From an uncultured Clostridia bacterium (GTDB taxonomy: Bacteria > Bacillota > Clostridia > Oscillospirales > Ruminococcaceae), in contig CAMNBY010000300.1 of the NCBI GenBank assembly GCA_946533615.1, positions 1 through 14,043 of the forward strand: a DNA stretch of 14,043 nt. The letters are read 5' to 3'. Made by a program: the position numbers and the translations under genes. This document shows positions 1 to 7,391 of this stretch, piece by piece (the stretch's first letter is position 1; each line of letters starts with the position of its first letter). Below the pieces are notes generated by a model. The model worked only from the letters and a program-made list of their open reading frames with translations, was not told the DNA's origin and made no database searches.

Positions 1-56
1 GCTCAACTTTATTGAGCTTGCGCGCAATCTTGCGCACAATGGTTGTGCGGTATTGC
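1..56. other. Cluster of hairpins at the left edge
   Basis: Two hairpins are visible. The first is GCTCAA / TTGAGC at 1-6 and 12-17. The second is a bulged stem in which GCAAT (24-28) pairs with ATTGC (52-56) and CGCACAA (33-39) pairs with TTGTGCG (43-49) around a TGG loop. The palindrome TTGCGCGCAA lies between them at 18-27. No T-tract follows on either strand, so this is not a standard terminator. It could be the end of an upstream element cut by the window edge. No gene is visible in 1-120. Confidence 0.35.
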
Positions 57-94
57 CTTAAAATAATCTGCTTGAAAAAAATCTGCGTTTGCTA

Positions 95-123
95 TTGACA
101 AATGGGGCAGAATGTGATAATAT
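95..123 (+). promoter_or_regulatory. Promoter of the metal-efflux operon
   Basis: TTGACA at 95-100 and TAATAT at 118-123 are separated by 17 bases, giving a near-consensus sigma-A promoter. Transcription would start near 130, upstream of the chosen repressor start at 175 but after the ATG at 124. That argues against the longer reading frame. Confidence 0.85.
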
Positions 124-143
124 ATGAATAGTTGTTCAAGTGT
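121..143 (+). promoter_or_regulatory. SmtB/CadC-type operator overlapping the promoter
   Basis: The core TGAATAGTTGTTCA at 125-138 has the TGAA-N6-TTCA layout of ArsR/SmtB-family operators (SmtB, CzrA, CadC). It sits across the -10 end and the predicted transcription start. That is where a repressor released by metal would block RNA polymerase. The match is by eye to remembered family sites, so the regulator-operator link is inferred. Confidence 0.7.
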
Positions 144-174
144 TTGGTTTCAGAAAGTACGGGAGGTGTGCCGA

Positions 175-498
175 ATGGAAGAGATAAAAACCGGAAAAGA
201 GGGCGTTTGCAAGCTTCCGCCCGACGAGGAGCTCTACGATCTGGCCGAGCTGTTCAAGGTCTTCGGCGACTCAACGAGGATAAAGATACTCTTTGCGCTG
301 CTGGGCGGCGAGCTCTGTGTGGGCGACCTGTCCGAATGTCTCGGAGTGACTGCCACGGCCTGCTCGCATCAGCTCAGAGTGCTGAAAAACAACAAGCTCG
401 TGCGCTTTCGCCGCGAAGGCAAGCTGGTCTACTACTCTCTCTCCGACGACCACGTCAGAACTATCCTCGAGATAGGCATGGAGCATATAAATGAATGA
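175..498 (+). CDS. ArsR/SmtB-family metal-responsive repressor
   Basis: This 107-residue winged-helix repressor probably controls its own operon and lets go of DNA when it binds zinc or cadmium. The recognition-helix region holds TACSHQLRVLK (61-71), close to SmtB, followed by the wing FRREGKLVYYSL (78-89). The C-terminal helix carries D91-x-H93-x10-H104-x2-E107, the alpha-5 metal site of SmtB (CzrA has His in the last place). The CadC-type alpha-3N site is incomplete: ELCVGD (46-51) has one Cys where CadC has two. A Zn/Cd sensor is therefore more likely than a CadC-like Pb/Cd sensor. The start at 175 is chosen because GGAGGTG lies at 162-168 and because the upstream ATG at 124 falls inside the operator. 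It is followed at once by the methyltransferase gene. Confidence 0.9.
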   Translation: MEEIKTGKEGVCKLPPDEELYDLAELFKVFGDSTRIKILFALLGGELCVGDLSECLGVTATACSHQLRVLKNNKLVRFRREGKLVYYSLSDDHVRTILEIGMEHINE

Positions 499-507
499 GG
501 TGATAGA

Positions 508-1101
508 ATGATCTGGGACGTATTTTCGGGTGTTTACGACACCGCCGAGAAGGTCTATAACGGCCGCGTCTACACCCACACGGGCGAGATCGTCGCCGAG
601 TACATCGACCCCTGCGATAGGGTGCTTGAATGTGCCTGCGGAACGGGCGCTATAAGCATCTGCATCGCGGCGAAGGCTCTCAGCCTCGTCGCCACGGATA
701 TGTCCGTCGGTATGCTTCGGCAGTGCGAGAAAAAGCTCAGGAGCTGCTATAACGCAAAGGTCAGGAAGGCCGACATCACGAACCTCAAGGTCAGCGACGG
801 CAGCTTTGACAAAGTGGTGGCAGGCAATGTCCTGCACCTGCTCGACGACCCCGCAAAGGCCGTCAGCGAGCTTAAACGTGTGTGCAGGCCCGGGGGGCTC
901 ATCATTCTCCCGACCTACATCAACAAGAGCACAGGCAAGGTAAACCTCGGGGCGAGGTTCCTCGGGAACTTCATCGACTTCAAGGAGGAGTTCGACGCCG
1001 TGAGCTACGCCGAGTTTCTTGAACGCCTTGGCTGCGAGATCGAAGAATACCGCATCGCAGACGGCAGAATGCCCTGCGCGGTCGCGGTCGTGAGAAACTA
1101 A
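508..1101 (+). CDS. Class I SAM-dependent methyltransferase in the metal operon
   Basis: This 197-residue protein has the Rossmann methyltransferase core. Motif I is VLECACGTGAIS (39-50), an acidic residue for the SAM ribose is in ATDMSVGML (63-70 region), and a UbiE-like motif follows as AGNVLHLLDDP (105-115) with CRPGGLIIL (126-134). It is short for a UbiE enzyme, and its substrate cannot be read from the sequence. It has several cysteines, but I do not see the ArsM arrangement, so arsenite methylation is not claimed. GAGGTGA at 497-503 overlaps the repressor stop and serves the ATG at 508, so the two genes are translationally close. Its place between a metal sensor and a metal pump implies a role in the same stress response, which is an inference. 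Confidence 0.85.
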   Translation: MIWDVFSGVYDTAEKVYNGRVYTHTGEIVAEYIDPCDRVLECACGTGAISICIAAKALSLVATDMSVGMLRQCEKKLRSCYNAKVRKADITNLKVSDGSFDKVVAGNVLHLLDDPAKAVSELKRVCRPGGLIILPTYINKSTGKVNLGARFLGNFIDFKEEFDAVSYAEFLERLGCEIEEYRIADGRMPCAVAVVRN

Positions 1102-1146
1102 GGCAGTACGCAATTTATTTATGGATTTATTAAGGAGAACTGTACT

Positions 1147-1368
1147 ATGAAAAAATCATTTGAGCTTGACGAACTGGACTGCGCAAACTGCGGAGCCAAG
1201 ATGGAGGCCGCCATCAAGAAGATCGACGGCGTTGAGGACTGCACCGTAAGCTTCCTCACACAGAAGCTGACCCTCACAGCACCCGACGACCGCTTCGACG
1301 ATATACTCAAGCAGGCCAAAAAGATATGTAAAAAGATCGAGCCCGACTGCGAGATCATTGTGAAATAA
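1147..1368 (+). CDS. Stand-alone HMA domain metal-binding protein
   Basis: This 73-residue protein is a single heavy-metal-associated (ferredoxin-like) domain. The metal loop is D11-C12-A13-N14-C15. An Asp before the CxxC is typical of the HMA domains of Zn/Cd/Pb pumps such as ZntA, whereas copper chaperones usually lack it. The length matches one HMA unit. A good ribosome site (AAGGAGAA, 1131-1138) precedes ATG 1147. The following ATPase lacks an N-terminal HMA domain and lies in the same reading frame after a single TAA and one codon. This protein is therefore probably the detached metal-binding domain of that pump, acting as a cytoplasmic metal donor or sensor. Confidence 0.9.
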   Translation: MKKSFELDELDCANCGAKMEAAIKKIDGVEDCTVSFLTQKLTLTAPDDRFDDILKQAKKICKKIEPDCEIIVK

Positions 1369-1371
1369 GCT

Positions 1372-3216
1372 ATGAAAAGAAAACAAAAGAAAGTCCTCGT
1401 CAGGATCATCGCCGCCGCAGTGCTGCTGATCCTGATGAAAATATTTGCGCCCGGGAGCGGCCTGTGGGCTGCGCTCTGCTTTGCTGTGCCTTATGCCGTC
1501 ATCGGCTATGACGTGGTGTGGAAGGCTCTGAGAAACATCGCCCACGGACAGGTCTTTGACGAGAATTTCCTGATGGTCGTGGCCACCGTCGGCGCCTTCG
1601 CAACAGGAGAATACACCGAGGCCGCCGCTGTAATGCTCTTCTATCAGATCGGCGAGCTCTTCCAGAGCGTCGCTGTCGGCAGGTCAAGAAGATCTATCTC
1701 ACAGCTCATGGACATTCGCCCCGACTACGCCAACATCGAGCGCGACGGTGTGCTTGAACAGGTAGACCCCGACGAGATCTCGGTGGGAGATGTGATAATC
1801 GTCAAGGCAGGCGAGAAGATACCCCTCGACGGCATCGTCATCGAGGGCGAGTCATCGGTCGATACCTCGGCGCTCACGGGGGAGAGCCTGCCCCGAACTG
1901 TCCGCCCCGATTCGGACGTCATCAGCGGCTGCATCAACCGCTCGGGCCTTATCAAAGTTCAGGTCACCAAGCCCTTCGGCGATTCCACTGTCACAAAGAT
2001 ACTCGACCTCGTCGAGAACTCGGCTTCAAAGAAAGCCAAGGCCGAGAACTTCATCACCAAGTTCGCAAGATACTACACACCCGCCGTGGTCTTTGCGGCG
2101 CTGGCGCTGTTTGTGATACCCTCACTCATCACGGGCGGCTGGATGACGTGGCTCCACAGGGCGCTGATCTTCCTTGTTATTAGCTGTCCCTGCGCTCTTG
2201 TTATCTCGGTGCCCCTCAGCTTCTTCGGCGGCATCGGCGGCGCAGGCCGTCAGGGAATACTCGTCAAGGGCGGCAATTATCTTGAAGTGCTCGCCAAGAC
2301 CGAGACCGTGGTGTTTGACAAGACCGGCACGCTCACCAAGGGCGTGTTCAACGTGACCGTTATCCACCCCGAGCGCATAAGCGAGGAGCGCCTTATCGAG
2401 CTTGCGGCCTATGCCGAGAGCTACAGCGTCCATCCCATTGCCAAGTCCATCACAGATGCCTGCAACGCGGACATCGACCGCAGCAGGATAGGCGCCTGCG
2501 AGGAGGCAGCAGGCAGGGGAGTGCAGGCCGTTATCGACGGGCTTGACGTCTGCGTCGGAAATGACAAGCTGATGGACGACATCGGGGTTAAGTGGCACCC
2601 GTGTCACCACGTCGGCACCACTGTCCACGTTGCCGTGAACGGCGAATATGCGGGACATCTTGTGATCTCCGACGAGCTGAAGGAGACCTCGAAGGCTGCG
2701 GTCGGAAGGCTCAGGGAAATAGGTGTGAAAAAGACCGTTATGCTCACAGGCGACAGCCGCGAGGTCGGCGAGGACACCGCAAAGGCCCTCGGTATCGACG
2801 AGGCCTTCACTCAGCTGCTGCCCGCAGACAAGGTCGCCCGCGTCGAGGAGCTGCTTGAACAGAAGTCCCGGAAGGGGGCTCTCGCCTTCGTCGGCGACGG
2901 GATAAACGATGCTCCCGTGCTCTCGCGGGCTGACATCGGAATAGCTATGGGCGCCATCGGCTCAGACGCCGCCATCGAGGCCGCAGACATCGTCCTGATG
3001 GACGACGACCCCTTGAAGCTTGCCAAGGCGATACAGATAGCCAGGCGCACCCTGCGGATAGTCTACCAGAATATAGTCTTCGCCCTCGGCGTGAAGTTCG
3101 CGGTGCTGATACTCGGCGCCCTCGGCTTTGCCTCGATGTGGGCGGCCGTCTTCGCCGATGTCGGCGTAGCGGTGATAGCTATCCTCAACGCCATGCGAGC
3201 CCTGCGCACAGAATAG
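1372..3216 (+). CDS. cadA: P1B-2-type heavy metal (Zn/Cd/Pb) efflux ATPase
   Basis: This 614-residue membrane ATPase exports divalent soft metals using ATP. Motifs appear in the expected order: TGES actuator loop (169-172), CPC in the sixth membrane helix of the family (272-274), DKTGT phosphorylation site (316-320), HP of the nucleotide-binding domain (354-355) and GDGINDAP (508-515). In the last helices, K575 and D596 match the Lys and Asp that mark P1B-2 Zn/Cd pumps such as ZntA. Hydrophobic segments occur near 8-26, 30-50, 64-95, 236-256, 262-285 and 567-610. No N-terminal HMA domain is present; it is encoded separately just upstream. The start follows the HMA stop by three bases with no clear ribosome site of its own, which implies translational coupling. 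A WHPCHH cluster at 408-413 in the nucleotide-binding domain is notable. Confidence 0.93.
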   Translation: MKRKQKKVLVRIIAAAVLLILMKIFAPGSGLWAALCFAVPYAVIGYDVVWKALRNIAHGQVFDENFLMVVATVGAFATGEYTEAAAVMLFYQIGELFQSVAVGRSRRSISQLMDIRPDYANIERDGVLEQVDPDEISVGDVIIVKAGEKIPLDGIVIEGESSVDTSALTGESLPRTVRPDSDVISGCINRSGLIKVQVTKPFGDSTVTKILDLVENSASKKAKAENFITKFARYYTPAVVFAALALFVIPSLITGGWMTWLHRALIFLVISCPCALVISVPLSFFGGIGGAGRQGILVKGGNYLEVLAKTETVVFDKTGTLTKGVFNVTVIHPERISEERLIELAAYAESYSVHPIAKSITDACNADIDRSRIGACEEAAGRGVQAVIDGLDVCVGNDKLMDDIGVKWHPCHHVGTTVHVAVNGEYAGHLVISDELKETSKAAVGRLREIGVKKTVMLTGDSREVGEDTAKALGIDEAFTQLLPADKVARVEELLEQKSRKGALAFVGDGINDAPVLSRADIGIAMGAIGSDAAIEAADIVLMDDDPLKLAKAIQIARRTLRIVYQNIVFALGVKFAVLILGALGFASMWAAVFADVGVAVIAILNAMRALRTE

Positions 3217-3246
3217 CGGCGCCCCGGATACGGACATAAAATAACA

Positions 3247-3278
3247 CCCGCAGAGATGATCTCTGCGGGCATTTTTTT
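3247..3278. terminator. Bidirectional terminator between the pump and sufU
   Basis: CCCGCAGAG (3247-3255) pairs with CTCTGCGGG (3261-3269) around a five-base loop. Seven T's follow on the + strand (3272-3278), which ends the efflux operon. On the - strand the same hairpin follows the sufU stop (3277-3279) and has a weaker TTATTTTA tail, so the convergent genes probably share it. Confidence 0.9.
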
Positions 3279-3717
3279 ACTTTATCTGTTCCTCAAACTG
3301 CTTGATGATGTTTTCCATCGTGTGCCAGCCGAGGACTGCACATTTTACCCTTGCGGGCATATGTGAAACATCCTGTAGGGCGCCTGCTTCTTCAAGCTCC
3401 TCCAGCTCCTCGTTGGTGATCTCGCCTTTTATCATTCTCAGGAAGATCTCGCTGAGGCGCTTGGCGTCCTCTGTCGTCCTGCCGATGACAAGGTCGAGCA
3501 TAATGTCCGCCGAGGCCTGCGAAATCGCACAGCCGCTGCCGGTGTAGGAGCCGTCCTTTATCACGCCGTCCTCGATCAGCAGGTTAAGCACGATGTCGTC
3601 GCCGCAGGAGGGGTTGATGCCCTCGTGTGAAAAGTTGGCGCATTCAAGCTCGTGCTTGTGCTCGGGCCGCAGGTTGTGGTCGGTCAGTATCTCGCTGTAA
3701 AAGGTGTTATTCATCAT
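3277..3717 (-). CDS. sufU: Fe-S cluster assembly protein SufU
   Basis: This 146-residue IscU-like protein belongs to the SufU class. In Gram-positive bacteria SufU carries a zinc ion and accepts persulfide sulfur from SufS. The conserved zinc ligands are C38 and D40 (NPSCGDD), C63 (GSGCAIS) and C126 (ARVKCAVLGW). The SufU-specific insertion between the second and third cysteines is present, at about residues 79-119. The gene is last in the suf operon and overlaps the sufS stop by 11 bases. AAGGAGGA lies about eight bases upstream of ATG 3717. A second ATG directly after it (3714) could also be used. Confidence 0.95.
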   Translation of the reverse strand: MMNNTFYSEILTDHNLRPEHKHELECANFSHEGINPSCGDDIVLNLLIEDGVIKDGSYTGSGCAISQASADIMLDLVIGRTTEDAKRLSEIFLRMIKGEITNEELEELEEAGALQDVSHMPARVKCAVLGWHTMENIIKQFEEQIK

Positions 3718-4933
3718 AGCCCATCTTCCTCCTTATCTGCCCTAAGCTGCGGACAAAGCGCATAACGTCCTCCTCGGTGTTGTAGAAGGCGATGCTTGCG
3801 CGGGTCGTGGACATCACGCCGAGCTGCTTGTGGAGCGGCTGAGCACAGTGGTGTCCCGCCCTGACGGCGATGCTGTCGGAGTCGAAGATAGCCGCCACGT
3901 CATGAGGGTGGACGCCCTCGATCTCGAAGGTGACGATACCGCAGTGGTCGGAGGGCTTGTCCGAGCCGAAGATCTTTATGTGCGGCAGCTTCTGCATCTC
4001 GTTCATCATAAGGGCGGTAAGCTCGGCCTCGCGCTTTTCGATGGCCTCGAAGCCCAGCTCATTCATATAGTCGATGGCTGCGTGAAGACCTACAGCTCCG
4101 CCGACGTTTACGGTGCCTGCCTCGAACTTGTGGGGCAGGGGAGCGTAGGTGGCTCCCTCGCGGGTGACGTATTCGATCATCTCTCCGCCCGAAAGGAAGG
4201 GCGGCATCTCTTCAAGCAGCTCTCGTCTGCCGTAAAGCACGCCGATGCCCATAGGCGCCAGCATCTTGTGACCGGAGAAGGCAAGGAAATCGACTCCCAG
4301 CTCCTGCACGTCAACGGGTATGTGGGGCACGCTCTGGGCGCCGTCACAGACGATCACGGCTCCGGCCTTATGGCAGAGCTCGGCAAAACGCCTGATCGGG
4401 TTCAGCCTGCCGAGAACGTTCGAGATCTGTGTGACAGCGACAAGCTTCGTTCTTTCGGAAAGGAGCGCCGACAGCGCCTCCTCGGTGAACTCGCCCTTTT
4501 CGTCACATTCAAGATATTTCAGCACCGCACCCTTCTCCTTGCAGAGCAGCTGCCAGGGCAGCATATTGCTGTGGTGCTCGGCGATGCTGACTATGACCTC
4601 GTCGCCCTCGTTCACGTTCGCCCTGCCGTAGCTGTAGGCCACAAGGTTCAGGCTCTCGGTCGCGTTTCGCGTAAAGATGATCTCGCAGTCCTCGCGGGCA
4701 TTTATGAAGCCGCGGACGGCTCGTCTTGCGTTCTCGTAGGCGTCGGTGGCCTTGACGCTAAGGTCATATAGCCCCCTCAGAGGGTTGGCGTTTTCAAAGC
4801 TGTAGTATTTCCTGACAGCCTCGAGCACCTGTCGGGGCTTTTGCTGTGTGGCGGAATTGTCAAGATATACAAGCCCGGGATACTCCTCAAATACGGGAAA
4901 ATCAGCTCTCGCCGTCAGTATATTCCTGCTCAT
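3707..4933 (-). CDS. sufS: Cysteine desulfurase SufS
   Basis: This 408-residue class V aminotransferase fold enzyme uses PLP to take sulfur from cysteine and pass it to SufU for Fe-S assembly. The PLP lysine is K223 in SGHKM. The persulfide cysteine is C363 in RAGHHCAQP, and the SufS-type tail RASIAFYNTEED follows. The length agrees with the usual SufS size of about 405 residues. The start at 4933 is chosen because GGAGGTG lies at 4943-4949 with nine-base spacing. The frame stays open further upstream to 5011, but that stretch lies within sufD and is not SufS-like. The gene starts inside the last 32 bases of sufD and overlaps sufU, as expected for a coupled operon. Confidence 0.96.
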   Translation of the reverse strand: MSRNILTARADFPVFEEYPGLVYLDNSATQQKPRQVLEAVRKYYSFENANPLRGLYDLSVKATDAYENARRAVRGFINAREDCEIIFTRNATESLNLVAYSYGRANVNEGDEVIVSIAEHHSNMLPWQLLCKEKGAVLKYLECDEKGEFTEEALSALLSERTKLVAVTQISNVLGRLNPIRRFAELCHKAGAVIVCDGAQSVPHIPVDVQELGVDFLAFSGHKMLAPMGIGVLYGRRELLEEMPPFLSGGEMIEYVTREGATYAPLPHKFEAGTVNVGGAVGLHAAIDYMNELGFEAIEKREAELTALMMNEMQKLPHIKIFGSDKPSDHCGIVTFEIEGVHPHDVAAIFDSDSIAVRAGHHCAQPLHKQLGVMSTTRASIAFYNTEEDVMRFVRSLGQIRRKMGYDE

Positions 4934-5972
4934 CAGCGTCTGCACCTCCGATGCGTTTTGATATCCATGCAAGTGCCTTGCTGTCGTCGATGCGGCGCAT
5001 CGCTGCCTCAAGCTTGGCTCTTGCCATTATTCTGTAGATCTCCTCGCGGCTCAGTCCGCGGGACATCAGGTAGAAAACGTGGTTCTCGTCGGGCTTGCCG
5101 ATAGATGCTCCGTGGCTGCCCTCAACGTCCTCCTCGGCGCAAAGTATCAGCGGGACGGTCTTGTTGACAACTCCCTCGTTCATCATGAGGACTTCCTCGT
5201 TCTCTGCGCCCTTTGCACCCGAAGCTCCGTTGAGAAAATCTATCGTCCCGCGGAAGATCTTCTGTGCGTCTTCCGAAAGAACTCCGCGTGCGTTTATCTC
5301 GGTCTGTGTCTTTCTGCCCTTGTGAGAGGCCACAAGGTTTATGTCCAGCTTCTCGCTGCCTTTCAGAAGATAAGCGATGTCGTTGCGGAATTCGGACTTG
5401 CAGCCCGAGAGCCCCGCAAAGATACCCGCGATGGTCTCCCTGCCGTTCAGGTATATCTGTGTGATCTCGACGGAAGCCCTGTCCTGCTGGGCGGTGCCGA
5501 TGTCGTTTATAAACTGAAAACCGGCGCCGCAGTCAATGACCTGTATCAGATGTATGCGGGCGCCCTCTTCGGCGTTCAGGAATGTCTGGAGAGCCGCCCT
5601 GCCGCTGTTCTGCGAGTCGATCAGCTGTGTGACGGTAATGCCCTTGCCTGCGGGAGCTTCTATCTCGATCCTTGCGGCGGTGTCGCCCTTGGGGAAGGAA
5701 TAGCAGCACCTTGCGGTGGCGTTGTCAAGCTCGGCGACCAGCTTTCTGGGATTGATGCCGCAGCTGTCCAGCAGCTCCGAGAGCTCCTTGCCGCAGCCTG
5801 TTGCCGATCCTACGACGCCGTCAAAGACCGCGCTGCAGCCGAAGAAGTCTGCCTCCTTCGGAGTAAGGTCGCTGTAGGACGCCTGCTGCGCTTCGGCGTA
5901 GTTCATTTTAAGGTAGCGGAAGGTGGGTGCAGGCAGCTTGTTCAGTTTGATATTGGTGTTGTTCTCGCTCAT
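4902..5972 (-). CDS. sufD: Fe-S cluster assembly scaffold protein SufD
   Basis: This 356-residue beta-helix protein partners with SufB in the SufBC2D scaffold. The C-terminal core has SHGASIG (286-292) followed by a run ending YLMSRGLS (301-308), the SufB/D family signature. H287 matches the conserved SufD histidine (H360 in E. coli). The residue two before it is Gly (G285), where the E. coli protein has Cys. The N-terminus is shorter than in the E. coli protein, which is common in clostridia. ATG 5972 overlaps the sufB TGA by one base (TGATG), so translation is coupled. The local ribosome site (AAAGG) is weak. Confidence 0.93.
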   Translation of the reverse strand: MSENNTNIKLNKLPAPTFRYLKMNYAEAQQASYSDLTPKEADFFGCSAVFDGVVGSATGCGKELSELLDSCGINPRKLVAELDNATARCCYSFPKGDTAARIEIEAPAGKGITVTQLIDSQNSGRAALQTFLNAEEGARIHLIQVIDCGAGFQFINDIGTAQQDRASVEITQIYLNGRETIAGIFAGLSGCKSEFRNDIAYLLKGSEKLDINLVASHKGRKTQTEINARGVLSEDAQKIFRGTIDFLNGASGAKGAENEEVLMMNEGVVNKTVPLILCAEEDVEGSHGASIGKPDENHVFYLMSRGLSREEIYRIMARAKLEAAMRRIDDSKALAWISKRIGGADADEQEYTDGES

Positions 5973-7381
5973 CAGCCTATACTGCCTTTCATTTCAAGAT
6001 TGATAAGATTGTTCATCTCCACCGCATATTCAAGCGGCAGCTCCTTGGAGACATTGTCGGCAAAGCCGCTGACGATGAGCGCCTTGGCGTTCTCCTCGGT
6101 CATGCCTCGGGACATCAGGTAGAACACCGCCTCGTCGCTTATGCGGCCTATCTTAGCCTCGTGGCCGATGTCGGCGTCCGCTGTTCTGATGTCCATAGCG
6201 GGGATAGTATCCGAACGGGACTCGCTGTCAAGCATAAGGCTCTCGCAGCTGACCGAGGACTTGCTGCCGGTGGCGCCCGCGTTTACCTGAACTGCGCTCC
6301 TGAAGGTGCTTATGCCGCCGCTCTTGGAGATGGACTTTGTATTCATATACGACGAGGTATCGGGTGCTGCGTGGACGATCTTTGCGCCCGTATCGAGCTC
6401 CTGACCCTCGCCTGCAAAGGTGATGCCCGTAAATTCTGCGCGGGCTCCTCTGCCCTTGAGTATGCTCATGGGATAGAGATAAGAGGTGTGAGAACCGAAC
6501 GAGCCCGACACCCACTCGACCTTGGCGCCCTCTTCAACGATGGCTCGCTTGGTGTTCAGGTTGTACATATTCTTCGACCAGTTCTCGATAGTTGAATAGC
6601 GCAGGGTGGCGTTCTTGCCGATGAACAGCTCGACGCAGCCCGCGTGCAGGCTGGCAACGTAATACTTCGGTGCGGAGCAGCCCTCGATGAAGTGCAGGTA
6701 AGCTCCCTCGTCAACGATTATCAGCGTGTGCTCGAACTGTCCTGCGCCCTTGGCGTTGAGCCTGAAATAGCTTTGCAGGGGAATGTCAAGGTGGACGCCC
6801 TTGGGCACATAGACAAAGCTTCCGCCCGACCAGACAGCCCCGTGCAGGGCGGCGAACTTGTGATCGGTAGGCGGCACGAGCTTCATGAAGTGCTCGCGGA
6901 TCATATCGGCGTAGCGCTCGTCGTGCATTGCGCTTTCAAGGTCGGTGTAGACCACGCCCTGCTCGGCGACTTCCTTTCTTACGTTGTGATAAACGAGCTC
7001 GGAGTCGTACTGGGCGCCTACGCCCGCGAGGGACTCACGCTCGGCCTGAGGTATGCCGAGGCGCTCGAAGGTGTTCTTGATGTCGTCGGGAACCTCGTCC
7101 CAGTCGGTCTGCATTCTTGTCTTGGGGCGGATATAGGTGACGATGTCGTTCATGTTGAGTCCTTCGATAGACGGCCCCCAGTTTGGCATCTGTGTTTTGT
7201 TGTAAATATCAAGGCATTTCAGGCGGAACTCGGTCATCCACTCGGGGTCGCCTTTTTCCTCGGAGATCTCTCTTATTATCTGCGGCGTGATGCCGCTCTC
7301 GAACATATCAGCCTCGTCGCTTTCGTAGCGGAAGTCGTAAAGCGAGGTGTTGATATCTTCGACCTGTGTTTTTTCCTTCAT
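5972..7381 (-). CDS. sufB: Fe-S cluster assembly protein SufB
   Basis: This 469-residue protein is the core scaffold subunit that builds the nascent Fe-S cluster. C379 in SSVSCESL matches the sulfur-accepting Cys of E. coli SufB (C405). The GHEAKIGRISDE stretch (406-417) holds E408, in the place of the cluster-linked Glu of E. coli SufB, and is followed by FYLMSRGM. The length is normal for SufB (about 465-495). TAAGGAGCAG at 7385-7394 overlaps the sufC stop and serves ATG 7381; the gap between the genes is ten bases. SufB directly follows SufC, whereas Bacillus has sufB last (sufCDSUB). Confidence 0.96.
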   Translation of the reverse strand: MKEKTQVEDINTSLYDFRYESDEADMFESGITPQIIREISEEKGDPEWMTEFRLKCLDIYNKTQMPNWGPSIEGLNMNDIVTYIRPKTRMQTDWDEVPDDIKNTFERLGIPQAERESLAGVGAQYDSELVYHNVRKEVAEQGVVYTDLESAMHDERYADMIREHFMKLVPPTDHKFAALHGAVWSGGSFVYVPKGVHLDIPLQSYFRLNAKGAGQFEHTLIIVDEGAYLHFIEGCSAPKYYVASLHAGCVELFIGKNATLRYSTIENWSKNMYNLNTKRAIVEEGAKVEWVSGSFGSHTSYLYPMSILKGRGARAEFTGITFAGEGQELDTGAKIVHAAPDTSSYMNTKSISKSGGISTFRSAVQVNAGATGSKSSVSCESLMLDSESRSDTIPAMDIRTADADIGHEAKIGRISDEAVFYLMSRGMTEENAKALIVSGFADNVSKELPLEYAVEMNNLINLEMKGSIG

Positions 7382-7391
7382 CTTCTGCTCC

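Noticed and set aside
124..174. Upstream ATG at 124 as the repressor start
   Set aside because: It lies inside the operator and before the predicted transcription start, with no ribosome site; ATG 175 has GGAGGTG.
508..1101. Arsenite methyltransferase ArsM
   Set aside because: The protein is short, and the Cys arrangement expected for ArsM is not evident; the operon's pump and sensor point to Zn/Cd.
271..1113. 280-codon open frame on the - strand opposite the repressor and methyltransferase
   Set aside because: Shadow frame; the + strand genes have clear motifs, ribosome sites and a promoter.
3830..4771. Long open frame on the + strand opposite sufS (and similar ones opposite sufD, sufB, eno)
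   Set aside because: They mirror GC-rich coding strands, lack ribosome sites and known motifs, and lie fully within genes supported by catalytic residues.
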